Source: Consotaella aegiceratis
GTDB taxonomy: Bacteria; Pseudomonadota; Alphaproteobacteria; Rhizobiales; Rhizobiaceae
Assembly (NCBI RefSeq): GCF_036541425.1
Contig: NZ_JAZHFT010000023.1
Coordinates: 1-64,000, forward strand
Length of the DNA: 64,000 bases
Direction: 5' to 3'
The translations under genes and the position numbers were made by a program. Below, piece by piece: positions 1 to 11,593 of the stretch; positions within the stretch are counted from its first letter, which is position 1, and every line of letters begins with the position of its first letter. Below the pieces are notes generated by a model, which did not search any database, was not told where the DNA came from, and saw only the letters and a program-made list of their open reading frames with translations.

Positions 1-72
1 ACCGAAATGGCCCTCTCGATCCTCGCCTACAACATCCTGCGCGCCATCAACATCCAAACCGCCACAGCCTGA
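1..72 (+). CDS. Transposase, C-terminal end only (cut by window edge)
   Basis: The first 24 codons are an open frame entering from the left and stopping with TGA. The peptide contains ALSILAYN followed by a basic, Ile/Asn-rich tail. This is the usual C-terminal helix of DDE transposases of the IS5/IS1182 type, where a similar MALSILAYNL stretch is common. A candidate terminal inverted repeat lies about 40 bases downstream, consistent with the right end of an insertion sequence. The family assignment rests on a very short peptide, and the catalytic core lies outside the window. Confidence 0.55.
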   Translation, partial: TEMALSILAYNILRAINIQTATA

Positions 73-80
73 AACCAGAA

Positions 81-104
81 GAGGCCCCGGTTAACCGGAG
101 CCTC
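81..104. terminator. Hairpin after the transposase gene
   Basis: GAGGCCCCGG and CCGGAGCCTC are complementary over nine of ten positions around a TTAA loop. It sits nine bases after the transposase stop. It could terminate the transposase transcript, or the leftward BA14K transcript, but there is no clear U-tract on either side. Confidence 0.35.
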
Positions 105-108
105 CAAT

Positions 109-124
109 CAGTTTCCACACAGCC
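109..124. repeat. Candidate terminal inverted repeat of the insertion sequence
   Basis: The reverse complement reads GGCTGTGTGGAAACTG. This resembles the GGCTGTGTGAAAAC-type ends that I associate with IS5/IS1182-like elements of alphaproteobacteria. It lies just beyond the partial transposase and a hairpin. The matching left end is outside the window, so the pairing cannot be checked here. Confidence 0.4.
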
Positions 125-199
125 TGGGAAGCCGGGGCTTTGTCAGCAGTCTGAGCCGGGCACCATCGATGCCCGGCGTCTCGTTCTGACGAGCGATGG

Positions 200-652
200 T
201 CAGAGATTGCAGCGGTGGCGCTGACCGTCGTATCCCATGTAGGTATCGCTCCGATAATCGTAGGAACGATACTTCTGGGCACAGGCCTGCTGATGCCCCG
301 AAGCCTCGGGCATACCGCGACCCCGAGGCGGCGGCGTCCGATCCCGCGTCGCGCCGGCAACGACCCCGCCGGCGATCGCGCCGGCCGCAAGGCCGAAGAT
401 CGCCGCGGCAGCCGCATCCTTGCCGTCGTGATGATCACGATACCAACGCTGGTAGCGGTCGTTGTCCCAGTTGTTGTGGCCCCGGTGGAAATCCCGGCAA
501 TCCCGATCGTTGGAATGGCGCGAGCAGTATTGCTCGACATAGCGCTCGCGATCGCGCGACTGCGCAGCGGCGGGCGACGCGGCCACCAGGCCGCTTGCAA
601 GCGTTGACGCAGCCATGATGGAGGCGGTGAAAACGGAAATCGATTTGCGCAC
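200..652 (-). CDS. BA14K family protein (lectin-like surface antigen)
   Basis: 150-residue exported protein. Residues 1 to about 31 form a signal peptide ending near AAAQS. A charged, Tyr/Asp/Arg-rich middle follows, then a small-residue hydrophobic stretch (about 83-104) rich in Ala and Gly. The C-terminal 35 residues carry the BA14K signature: HQQACAQKYRSYD, a YMGYDG turn and a final RC. Brucella BA14K is an immunoreactive, lectin-like protein implicated in surface polysaccharide; that role is family knowledge. The start is GTG at 652, preceded by GGGAG at a spacing of seven. It lies alone between the insertion-sequence end and the divergent radical SAM gene. Confidence 0.85.
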   Translation of the reverse strand: MRKSISVFTASIMAASTLASGLVAASPAAAQSRDRERYVEQYCSRHSNDRDCRDFHRGHNNWDNDRYQRWYRDHHDGKDAAAAAIFGLAAGAIAGGVVAGATRDRTPPPRGRGMPEASGHQQACAQKYRSYDYRSDTYMGYDGQRHRCNL

Positions 653-821
653 GTAAAACTCCCGATGCGTGGGGGCGTCCGATCATGCACGCCCCAGCGT
701 GGCCGTCCTGGGCGGCCGAAGTCCCTGTGCTGCCACAACAGGCGGAACCACCGCCTCGTTCCTGCTCACATTTGTATCTTTTTGTATCAATTCCCAGGCA
801 TTCACGGATGCGCGAGCGGGC

Positions 822-851
822 TTGGCAAGAACACAACAGGAACATTATAAC
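822..851 (+). promoter_or_regulatory. Promoter of the radical SAM gene with embedded LexA box
   Basis: TTGGCA (822-827) and TATAAC (846-851) are separated by 18 bases. Between them is GAAC-ACAACAG-GAAC at 829-843, a perfect GAAC-N7-GAAC, which is the reverse complement of the alphaproteobacterial LexA consensus GTTC-N7-GTTC. A repressor here would block RNA polymerase directly. The -10 hexamer ends only seven bases before the predicted ATG at 859, so the mRNA may be leaderless or nearly so; no Shine-Dalgarno is visible. Confidence 0.65.
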
Positions 852-858
852 GACCATC

Positions 859-2094
859 ATGGTCCAGCGCAGCCTGACAGAAAAGCTCGCCATCCTGAGC
901 GATGCCGCCAAATATGACGCCTCCTGCGCCTCCAGCGGGACGGCTCGCCGCGACTCGGTCTCTTCCAAAGGGATCGGTTCGACGGAGAGCTCGGGCCTCT
1001 GCCACGCTTATGCCCCCGACGGGCGCTGCATCTCGCTGCTCAAGATCCTGCTCACCAACTTCTGCATCTACGACTGCGCCTACTGCGTGAACCGGTCATC
1101 CTCCAACATCGAGCGGGCGCGCTTTTCGGTGGACGAGGTGGTGCGGCTGACCATGAGCTTCTACCGGCGCAACTACATCGAAGGGCTGTTTCTGTCCTCG
1201 GGCATCATTCAGAGCCCGGATCATACGATGGCCGAGATGGTGACGATCGCCCGCCGGCTCCGGCTGGAGGAGAACTTCGCCGGCTACATTCATCTCAAGA
1301 CCATTCCGGACGCCGCGCCCCACCTCATCGAGGAGGCCGGTCTTTATGCCGATCGCCTGTCGATCAACATCGAGCTTCCGACCGACACCTCGATCGAGAG
1401 CCTGGCGCCCGAGAAAAAGCCGCGCGAAATTCGGCAGTCGATGGGTCATCTGCGGCTCAAGATCGAGGAGCATCGCGGCGAGAGGAAGGATCGGGCGAAG
1501 CCGCCGCGCTTCGCCCCGGCCGGTCAGTCGACGCAGATGATCATCGGTGCCGACGCGTCCAACGACGACGCGATCCTGGCGCGCTCGGAAAACCTTTACA
1601 GTGCCTTCGGCCTCAAGCGCGTCTACTATTCCGCCTTCTCGCCGATTCCCGACGCCTCGGCCCGCCTGCCGCTCGCCAAGCCGCCGCTGATGCGTGAGCA
1701 TCGGCTCTACCAGGCCGACTGGCTGTTGCGCTTCTATGGCTTCGAGCGGAAGGAGATCGTCGAGGGCGGGGCCGACGGCATGCTCGACCTGGAGATCGAT
1801 CCCAAGCTGGCCTGGGCGCTCCGGCATCGCGCGCTGTTTCCCGTCGACGTCAACCGCGCCGACAAGGAAACGCTGCTTCGGGTTCCCGGCCTCGGCACGC
1901 GCGCCGTCGAACGGATCCTGGCGACGCGTCGGCACCATACGCTGCGGCTTGACGACGTCGGCCGCCTCTGCCAGTCGGTGAAGAAGATCCGGCCCTTCAT
2001 CGTGGCGCGCGACTGGCAACCGGGCGGCCTCACCGACCATGAAGGTCTGCGGCATATGACGGCACCCAAGGCCGAGCAGCTGTCGCTGTTTTAG
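859..2094 (+). CDS. Putative DNA modification/repair radical SAM protein
   Basis: 411 residues. C69, C73 and C76 (CIYDCAYC) form the radical SAM CxxxCxxC motif that ligates a 4Fe-4S cluster. The N-terminal AAKYDASCASSG segment and overall length match the TIGR03916 family ('putative DNA modification/repair radical SAM protein'), distantly related to spore photoproduct lyase. About residues 330-360 look like a helix-hairpin-helix DNA-binding element (VPGLGTRAVERIL). The frame is open further upstream, but the ATG at 859 gives the N-terminus usual in homologues and lies just behind a LexA-controlled promoter. In many genomes the gene sits beside a DUF4130 or UdgX gene; here the DUF4130-UdgX fusion is about 36 kb away. 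The substrate is unknown. Confidence 0.85.
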   Translation: MVQRSLTEKLAILSDAAKYDASCASSGTARRDSVSSKGIGSTESSGLCHAYAPDGRCISLLKILLTNFCIYDCAYCVNRSSSNIERARFSVDEVVRLTMSFYRRNYIEGLFLSSGIIQSPDHTMAEMVTIARRLRLEENFAGYIHLKTIPDAAPHLIEEAGLYADRLSINIELPTDTSIESLAPEKKPREIRQSMGHLRLKIEEHRGERKDRAKPPRFAPAGQSTQMIIGADASNDDAILARSENLYSAFGLKRVYYSAFSPIPDASARLPLAKPPLMREHRLYQADWLLRFYGFERKEIVEGGADGMLDLEIDPKLAWALRHRALFPVDVNRADKETLLRVPGLGTRAVERILATRRHHTLRLDDVGRLCQSVKKIRPFIVARDWQPGGLTDHEGLRHMTAPKAEQLSLF

Positions 2095-2095
2095 A

Positions 2096-2139
2096 GCATG
2101 ATGCCGAAAAGTTGCAGACTTTTCGGACCCACATCATGC
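2096..2139. repeat. Intergenic palindromic repeat common in rhizobia
   Basis: GCATGATG pairs with CATCATGC at the ends, and CCGAAAAGT pairs with ACTTTTCGG inside, with small mismatches between. Palindromes built on GCATGATGCCGAAAAG are abundant between genes in Rhizobiales genomes. It begins two bases after the radical SAM stop codon and may also act as a transcript end. I see one copy in this window. Confidence 0.65.
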
Positions 2140-2201
2140 GGGAAAACAAGAGGCTAGGGCATCCGGCCAGCCGGCCGTCGATCGAGGTCAGCAGTGCCGG
2201 G

Positions 2202-2798
2202 TCAGACAGGTTTTTGGGCGACCAGATCGACGAGCGCCGATAGGCCGCTGTGGCGCACGCCCTCGTGAATCTCGCTGTCGTGCTCGCGCAAGAGTAGGAT
2301 ATCGAAGTCACCGAAGGCGCCGGCGAGCATCTCGCGCGTATACATGTTCTCGCGCTCCGACGGACCGCCGGTGGCGTAGTCGACCTGTTCGGGCCGATAG
2401 CCCTGCAACAGCAGAAGGCCTCCCGGCTTCAAGGTCGCCTTGAAGTCTTCGAAGAGCTTTTCGCGCAGTGCCGGCGCGGCGAACTGGATGAAGATCGCCG
2501 CGACGACGTCATAAGCGGCCGGCGGCCAGGGCCAAGTCGCGACGTCGGCCTGTTCGAAGGCGACCGCAACGCCGCGCGAGGCCGCCAGCCGCCGCGCCTT
2601 GGCCAAACCGACCGATGAGGAATCGATCGAGGTGACGGCGAGCCCCTGCTCGGCCAGCCACACGCCATTGCGGCCCTCGCCGTCGGCGACGGCCAGCGCC
2701 CGCATGCCGGCCTTCAGCCGATGGGCTTGCGCCATGAGAAAGGCGTTCGGCTCGGTGCCGTAGAAATAGTCTTCCCGGTCGTAGCGCTGGTCCCACAT
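2202..2798 (-). CDS. Class I SAM-dependent methyltransferase
   Basis: 198 residues with the compact Rossmann fold typical of TehB/SmtA-like enzymes. The SAM motif I is at 36-45 (AVADGEGRNG), an acidic residue follows strand two (TSIDSS), and a motif with LKPGGLLLLQGY comes later. The opening WDQRY is typical of this family. The start at 2798 has AGGAG upstream on the minus strand; the upstream in-frame codons lack family similarity. It lies downstream of the tandem RquA-like genes on the same strand with a 117-base gap. Its SAM motif is canonical, unlike theirs. Substrate unknown. Confidence 0.8.
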   Translation of the reverse strand: MWDQRYDREDYFYGTEPNAFLMAQAHRLKAGMRALAVADGEGRNGVWLAEQGLAVTSIDSSSVGLAKARRLAASRGVAVAFEQADVATWPWPPAAYDVVAAIFIQFAAPALREKLFEDFKATLKPGGLLLLQGYRPEQVDYATGGPSERENMYTREMLAGAFGDFDILLLREHDSEIHEGVRHSGLSALVDLVAQKPV

Positions 2799-2915
2799 GG
2801 CGACTGTCTCCTGGCCGTCGGGAGGCTCCGGCGCGTCGGCCCATGGAGAGGCGACCGCCCAGACCACCGCGCGAGAGCGCGTTGCCCGCGCGCCCTTCGT
2901 TCCGGTGGAGGCAGC

Positions 2916-3668
2916 CTAGGCGACGCGTCGCGCCACGACCTTCTGGTAGAGCCCGCCGAAATAGGTTTCCTTGCTCCACTCGAAATCGTCCGCCCGCGTG
3001 GCGAAATTGCGGATCTCCGACCAGCAGAGGCTGTTGGCGAACGGCTCCAGGAAGCGGAAGACGAACCACATGATGGGCCGCAGCGGATGCCATTTGCTGT
3101 AGCGATGGTAGTCGGTGAACACGACCTTGCCACCCGGCTTGACCGCGCCGAGCAGCGAATCGACGACCCGATGCTTGTAGTCGTCGGGGATCTCGTGCAG
3201 CAGGAAGAAGCTGTTGATCGCGTCATACTGGCGGCGTGGCGGATTGGCGGCGTCCGCCCGCCAGATCGTCACATTGTCCCGATCGTCCAGCTTGCGGTGC
3301 AGGCGCCCGACCTGGATAGGAGCGACGTCGATAATGTCGAGATGCCCTTCCGGCCCCACCAAATCGGCCAGTTTCGGCGCAACGAAGCCATAGGCATGGG
3401 CCGGCTGATAGACGTCCTGGCCCGGGCGGAACTCCTCCAGGGCCCGGTCGATCAGACGGTCGGCATTGCCCCACAGAATCGTCTGAACCACGAGCTGCCG
3501 GTCGAGCAGCGGCACCATCTTCGGATGCAGGTAGCACCAAGTGTAGATGCGACGGAGGTATTCAGGAACCGCTGCGCCGGTCGCATCCGGACCGGTCGAG
3601 CCGACCATCGTCGGCATCGGTCCCTCCAATTGCGAACCGAAGTGTGTTTCAGAGATATTTTGGAGCAT
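2916..3668 (-). CDS. RquA-like rhodoquinone biosynthesis protein, copy 1
   Basis: 250 residues, methyltransferase-like fold. Features I associate with RquA are present: RIYTWCYLHPK, VVQTILWGN, DVAPIQV, FFLLHEIPDDYK, TDYHR and a terminal YFGGLYQKVVARR. The canonical glycine-rich SAM motif is replaced by VYQPAHAYG (about 86-94), as in RquA. RquA converts ubiquinone to rhodoquinone using SAM as amino donor and acts at the membrane face; rhodoquinone supports fumarate reduction without oxygen. By eye it is about three-quarters identical to the gene at 4006-4770, and the 16 or so bases before both start codons are nearly the same. Identification is by remembered family pattern, so a related uncharacterised class is possible. 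Confidence 0.68.
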   Translation of the reverse strand: MLQNISETHFGSQLEGPMPTMVGSTGPDATGAAVPEYLRRIYTWCYLHPKMVPLLDRQLVVQTILWGNADRLIDRALEEFRPGQDVYQPAHAYGFVAPKLADLVGPEGHLDIIDVAPIQVGRLHRKLDDRDNVTIWRADAANPPRRQYDAINSFFLLHEIPDDYKHRVVDSLLGAVKPGGKVVFTDYHRYSKWHPLRPIMWFVFRFLEPFANSLCWSEIRNFATRADDFEWSKETYFGGLYQKVVARRVA

Positions 3669-4005
3669 GAGACCTGATCGTTCTTGACTGAATTACCCAA
3701 CTGTCGACCTGCAGCCGCATGGTCGCCCGCTCCAATGTGACGTCCGATGGCGTTGGGGTCCAAAGGGATAATTGCCGCAGGTCCGCTCGATCAGACCCTT
3801 TCAGCGCTCACTGTGCTTCTTTTGCCGCCGCGTTCGCCGGCCCAGCCGCGGGGGCAAAACGTCCGAAATCCTCGTGGATCCCGGGTCTACAGGTCCCCGT
3901 CGCCCGAACGCCTTGGAGGCACCGGGCGATCGCATGCCTGCGACGTCTTGTTCCGGGCATGTCCCGCAGGGCGACAGCGTTCGTGCAGTGTCGTGCCGTA
4001 CCCGC
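3669..4005. other. Gap between the two RquA-like genes
   Basis: 337 bases without a convincing gene; the short rightward frames here lack family similarity and ribosome sites. It should hold the promoter of copy 1. No strong palindrome or terminator was seen. Confidence 0.5.
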
Positions 4006-4770
4006 CTAGCTCTCGATAGCGCCGACGCGCCGCGCCACGACCTTCTGGTAGAGCCCGCCGAAATAGGTTTCCTTGCTCCACTCGAAGTTCTCGGCGTGGG
4101 ACGCGAAATTGCGGATCTCCGACGAGCACAGGCTGTTGGCGAACGGCTCCAGGAAACGGAAGACCGACCACATGACGGGCCGCAGCGGATGCAGCGGACG
4201 GGTGCGGTGATAGTCGATGAACACCGCCTTGCCGCCCGGTTTCAGCGCTCCGAGCAGCGAATCGACGATGCGCCGTTTGTAGCTGTCGGGCACTTCATGC
4301 AGCAGGAAGAAGCAGTTGATGCCGTCATAGTCGCGTTGCGGCGGATGCGCCGCATCGGCACGCCAGACCGTGACGTTGCCGAGGCCCGCCAGCTTGCGAT
4401 GTCCACGCTCGACCTGGATCGGCGCGATGTCGCTCAGGTCGAGATGGCCGTCCGGGCCGAGGCGTTCCGCCAACTGACGGGCGACCAGGCCGTAGGCGTG
4501 CGCGGGCTGCAGCACATGCTGGCCGGGGCCGAACTCCTCCAGCGCCCGCCGGGTCAGCCGCCCGAAATTGCCCCACAGGATCGCCTGGGCCACGATCTGG
4601 CGGTCCAGCAGCGGCACCATCCTGGGATGCAGATAGCACCATGTGTAGATGCGCTTGAGATAGCCCGGGACAGAGAACGCCTCACCCGGCGGCGCGTGAA
4701 CCACGGACTTGGCAGCCTCGGGGCCTTTCAGGTCCACGCCGGTCGATGGGTCGGACAGATCCTGTAACAT
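4006..4770 (-). CDS. RquA-like rhodoquinone biosynthesis protein, copy 2
   Basis: 254 residues, collinear with copy 1 from about residue 35 onward: RIYTWCYLHPR, VAQAILWGN, HVLQPAHAYG in place of the SAM glycine loop, DIAPIQV, FFLLHEVPDSYK, IDYHR and YFGGLYQKVVARRV. The N-terminal 35 residues differ, apart from MLQ and a GP pair. The terminal few residues (GAIES) are extra. GAACGATCAG precedes both start codons, so the duplication included the translation start region. Either copy could be the rhodoquinone enzyme and the other a diverged relative; the sequence alone does not say which. Confidence 0.68.
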   Translation of the reverse strand: MLQDLSDPSTGVDLKGPEAAKSVVHAPPGEAFSVPGYLKRIYTWCYLHPRMVPLLDRQIVAQAILWGNFGRLTRRALEEFGPGQHVLQPAHAYGLVARQLAERLGPDGHLDLSDIAPIQVERGHRKLAGLGNVTVWRADAAHPPQRDYDGINCFFLLHEVPDSYKRRIVDSLLGALKPGGKAVFIDYHRTRPLHPLRPVMWSVFRFLEPFANSLCSSEIRNFASHAENFEWSKETYFGGLYQKVVARRVGAIES

Positions 4771-5427
4771 GACGCTGATCGTTCTCTATTGTTTCCCGGA
4801 CCTTTATGCCGCTTCGATCCGGCAGCATAGAGCGGTCGCAAGGCCATCTGGCCGCACGGACCGAAGGCCGCTTTCGTCAAAGTAGAGGATTATCGACACA
4901 GGCAGGACACTACTGATGACAGGGAGGACACTATGCCGCGCACGGCGCGCGGCGAAGATCGGGCATGGAAGCCGGGACGATGCCCGCCATTTTCGGCGCT
5001 CGGACCGTGCGGCAGCAGGCTCTGCGAATGAGGGTCAACCCCGACAATCTCCGTGTGCCGTGTGCGAAGCTCGCTTCGAGCCTGAATATCGTGAATCGCT
5101 CTCTGCACACTGGATAGTTGGCGATCCGCGGCACGCTGTCAAACGGCCGGCCGGAGTTTTCCGGACAACCTATTGTCGCTGCTGGAAGAATAATCGTGGC
5201 GAAGGTTCGCCCTTGACGAGACAGCGCCCTATGGCCAGCCCGACATCGCCGACATAGAGAAAAGCGCGACGACGAACGAGGATGCAGCCCCTCGTAATGG
5301 CGGAGCCTGCGTTGTCTGACGCCGTTACAGGAGCCGAACGGGTCGCCGGCTCGGCATTCTCGCTACGCGATGCGCCCCGATGAAAGCGGCGAGCCCTATC
5401 GCGCAAGGTTTGGACACGCGCGATAGT
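4771..5427. other. 657-base gap without a recognisable gene
   Basis: Short open frames run on both strands, but none has a plausible start site or family resemblance. Base composition is slightly lower in GC than the flanks. The left end must hold the promoter of RquA-like copy 2. I see no RNA gene or repeat. Confidence 0.45.
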
Positions 5428-5682
5428 TCATCCGGCGGGAGGAAGATCGTCGACCTCGGTCACCGGGCGGTCGTCGCCCTGGGCGACTTCGTCGTGCCAG
5501 CGCCCGCGCCGATCCTCGTAGGAGATGCCGACATCCTCGCCGGAGAGCTGTTGCCGCTCGGCGGCGTCCCGCGCAGCGGCAAGCGCCTCGTCGTGACTGG
5601 CAAACGTCTCGGAATAGACCTCGCCGACCCGATAGGCCCATCCTCCGTCATGCTGGACGATCACATAGTGCTGCACTGCCAT
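5428..5682 (-). CDS. DUF2188 domain protein
   Basis: 84 residues. Pattern QHYVIVQHDGGWAYRVG, then a short SHDEALAAARDAAERQQ helix, then a strand with YEDRRGRWHDE: this is the DUF2188 layout, a small two-strand-helix-strand protein of unknown function. The acidic C-terminus is Asp/Glu-rich. ATG at 5682 is preceded by a weak AGG. It stands alone. Confidence 0.75.
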   Translation of the reverse strand: MAVQHYVIVQHDGGWAYRVGEVYSETFASHDEALAAARDAAERQQLSGEDVGISYEDRRGRWHDEVAQGDDRPVTEVDDLPPAG

Positions 5683-5978
5683 AGCCTAGAGATCCCCTCG
5701 TCCCGGTTTGTGCGATAGGGCCGAAACGCCCCTTCCGTCATGTCGTTCCCGCAGCCATGGCCGCCGGGGCGGTCCTGAAACCAACAGCCATCGGTTCACC
5801 TTAACGCAACGAGCGTCGGAATTGCACCACCGGGACCGATGGGGCCTCAGCGTGGTCGCCGTCCAGCTCCGTTGTTCGGCGTTGCGGACGGGCCACGCGA
5901 CCGCGGAAACCAGGTCTTCACGGTCTTGTTCCGGTTCCGGTGCTGGACGGATGTGACCGGATCGGGCTTAAGGCGCCC

Positions 5979-7235
5979 ATGGCTTTCGTCTTTCCTTGGC
6001 GCAGATCGCGTCTGACCGGTGTCGTCGTGTCTCTGGCCCTTGCCGGCCTCGCTCTGGCAGGGTGCGTGACGCATGAAGGCGTGCTGTTGCCGCTCGGCAG
6101 CACCGTACCGGGCGCGAGCACCGTCGACATGCTGGTCGCCACGACGCGGGCGCCATCCTCCGAGCCGGGCGTTCTGTTCAGTGGAGCGCGCGGCACGAGC
6201 CTCTCCCTCGACAATATCGTGGTGTCGATCCCGCCGGACCAGAACCGCACGATCGGCGAGATCGCCTGGCCCGACAAATTGCCACCGGATCCCAACACGG
6301 ATTTCAGCGTCGTCCGCGTCTCGCCGCTCGACGCCGATGGTGCCCATCGCTGGTACGATTCGGTCGTCGGGCCCAGCCGCCGGGTGCTGATCTTCGTGCA
6401 CGGCTTCAACAACCGCTACGAAGAGGCCGTCTATCGCTTTGCCCAGATCGTCCACGATTCGAACATGGAAGCGGCGCCCGTCCTTTTCACCTGGCCGTCG
6501 GGCGGCAGCGTGTTCGATTACAATTACGACCGGGAGAGCACGACCTATTCGCGCACCGCGCTCGAAATGATCCTGACGCAGGCCGCCGCCAGTCCGGACA
6601 TCGACAACATCACCATCATGGCCCACTCCATGGGCAGTTGGCTGACCATGGAGGCGCTGCGCCAGCTGGCGATCCGCCGGGGCCATCTGCCGGACAAGAT
6701 CGACAACGTCATCCTGGCCTCGCCGGACCTGGACGTCGACGTGTTCGAAAAGCAGATCCAGGAGATCGATACGACGCGAACGCGCATCACGCTCTTCACC
6801 TCCCAGGACGATCGCGCCCTCAGCCTGTCGCGGCGGATTGCCGGCGGCGTCGATCGGCTCGGTGCCATCGACGCCAACAAGGAGCCCTATCGCTCCGAGC
6901 TGGAAGCGGCCGGCATCACCGTCCTCGATCTGTCGGCCTTGCGGGCGGGCGACGCCACCAACCACAACAAGTTCGCGGCAAGTCCGGAGGTGGTTCGCCT
7001 GATCGGCGGCCGGCTGATCGCCGGCCAGAAGGTGACCGACGCCGATGTGAGCCTCGGCGAGCATATCGGCGCGCTGACCTTGGGCACGGCCCAGACCATC
7101 GGCTCGGCCGCCGGTGCCGTCGCCACGCTGCCGATCGCCATCATCGATCCCAGCGCGCGCGAAAGCCTCGGCGATCAACTGGAGAGCACCGGCCAGCATC
7201 TCGGCGGAACGCTGCAGACGGCGGTCGGGCAGTAG
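5979..7235 (+). CDS. DUF900 alpha/beta-hydrolase lipoprotein
   Basis: 418 residues. A lipoprotein signal (LALAGC, Cys29) predicts export and membrane anchoring. The alpha/beta-hydrolase core has FVHGFNNRYEEA (oxyanion region), the nucleophile elbow AHSMGSW with Ser217, ASPDLDVDVF, and a late HNKF histidine. This is the DUF900 family, possibly esterase-like with unknown substrate. The C-terminal 80 residues are an Ala/Gly-rich tail outside the hydrolase fold. The start at 5979 gives a short basic n-region before the lipobox. It converges with metH, 28 bases apart. Confidence 0.8.
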   Translation: MAFVFPWRRSRLTGVVVSLALAGLALAGCVTHEGVLLPLGSTVPGASTVDMLVATTRAPSSEPGVLFSGARGTSLSLDNIVVSIPPDQNRTIGEIAWPDKLPPDPNTDFSVVRVSPLDADGAHRWYDSVVGPSRRVLIFVHGFNNRYEEAVYRFAQIVHDSNMEAAPVLFTWPSGGSVFDYNYDRESTTYSRTALEMILTQAAASPDIDNITIMAHSMGSWLTMEALRQLAIRRGHLPDKIDNVILASPDLDVDVFEKQIQEIDTTRTRITLFTSQDDRALSLSRRIAGGVDRLGAIDANKEPYRSELEAAGITVLDLSALRAGDATNHNKFAASPEVVRLIGGRLIAGQKVTDADVSLGEHIGALTLGTAQTIGSAAGAVATLPIAIIDPSARESLGDQLESTGQHLGGTLQTAVGQ

Positions 7236-7263
7236 CACGTCGCATTCCGCGACGGAGGCCTGG

Positions 7264-11052
<3,789 letters not shown>

Positions 11053-11084
11053 GCGTCACCTTCTCAACGGATCGTGCCGGAAGA

Positions 11085-11104
11085 CATAAACACTTCTTTA
11101 TATG
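11085..11104. promoter_or_regulatory. Candidate operator upstream of metH
   Basis: Reading on the metH strand, CATATAAAGA then AGTGTTTATG form an imperfect 20-base palindrome with six matched pairs. It lies 33 bases before the metH start. CATATAAAGA resembles the half-site I recall for ArsR-type methionine/SAH regulators (SahR) of proteobacteria. The second arm is degenerate. Confidence 0.35.
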
Positions 11105-11243
11105 ATACAAGACGCCATGGCGAGCCCCCAAGCCTCGGCATGCTGAAACCGATCTTTCGCACTTGCCCCTACCGTCCCGACCGGCGATGGTGCGCTCGGA
11201 CGAAGGATGCTCTCCTCGGACCGAACGAATAAGAGGTCATGTC

Positions 11244-11567
11244 ATGTTCATCGCGATGAACCGTTTCAAGGTGCTGCCGGGCTCGGAAGACGAGTTCGAA
11301 GCCGTTTGGCGAAACCGCGACTCCCAGTTGCAAAGCGTCCCAGGGTTCGTAGAGTTCCACATGCTCAAAGGATCGAAACGCGACGATCACACGCTCTATT
11401 CGTCTCATACGCTCTGGGCGTCGCGGCAGGCGTTCGAAGACTGGACGAAATCGGAAGCCTTTCGCATGTCCCACCGCAGCGCAGGCGACCACAAGCCGAA
11501 ATATCTCGGACACCCCGAGCTGGAGACCTTCGAGGTGATCCAGACGATCGCGCCAAAATCCGCATAG
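11244..11567 (+). CDS. IsdG/HmuQ-type heme-degrading monooxygenase
   Basis: 107 residues, antibiotic biosynthesis monooxygenase (ABM) fold. With the ATG at 11244, Asn6, Trp67 and His77 fall almost exactly on the catalytic triad of IsdG (N7, W67, H77). The sequence (FIAMNRF start, VPGFVEFHMLKG, GHPELETFEVIQ end) resembles HmuQ/HmuD of Bradyrhizobium, which opens heme to release iron in the cytoplasm. AAGAGG precedes the start. A nucleotidyltransferase gene follows after 26 bases. No heme-uptake gene or obvious iron-control box lies nearby. Confidence 0.8.
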   Translation: MFIAMNRFKVLPGSEDEFEAVWRNRDSQLQSVPGFVEFHMLKGSKRDDHTLYSSHTLWASRQAFEDWTKSEAFRMSHRSAGDHKPKYLGHPELETFEVIQTIAPKSA

Positions 11568-11593
11568 CGCGGCGTAGGTCTTCGGGAGGCACC

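Noticed and set aside
2202..2798. Third RquA-like gene
   Set aside because: It has a normal glycine-rich SAM motif and lacks every RquA-specific segment.
4916..5257. Possible small gene in the long gap after RquA-like copy 2
   Set aside because: No ribosome site, no family resemblance, and several equally long frames overlap it.
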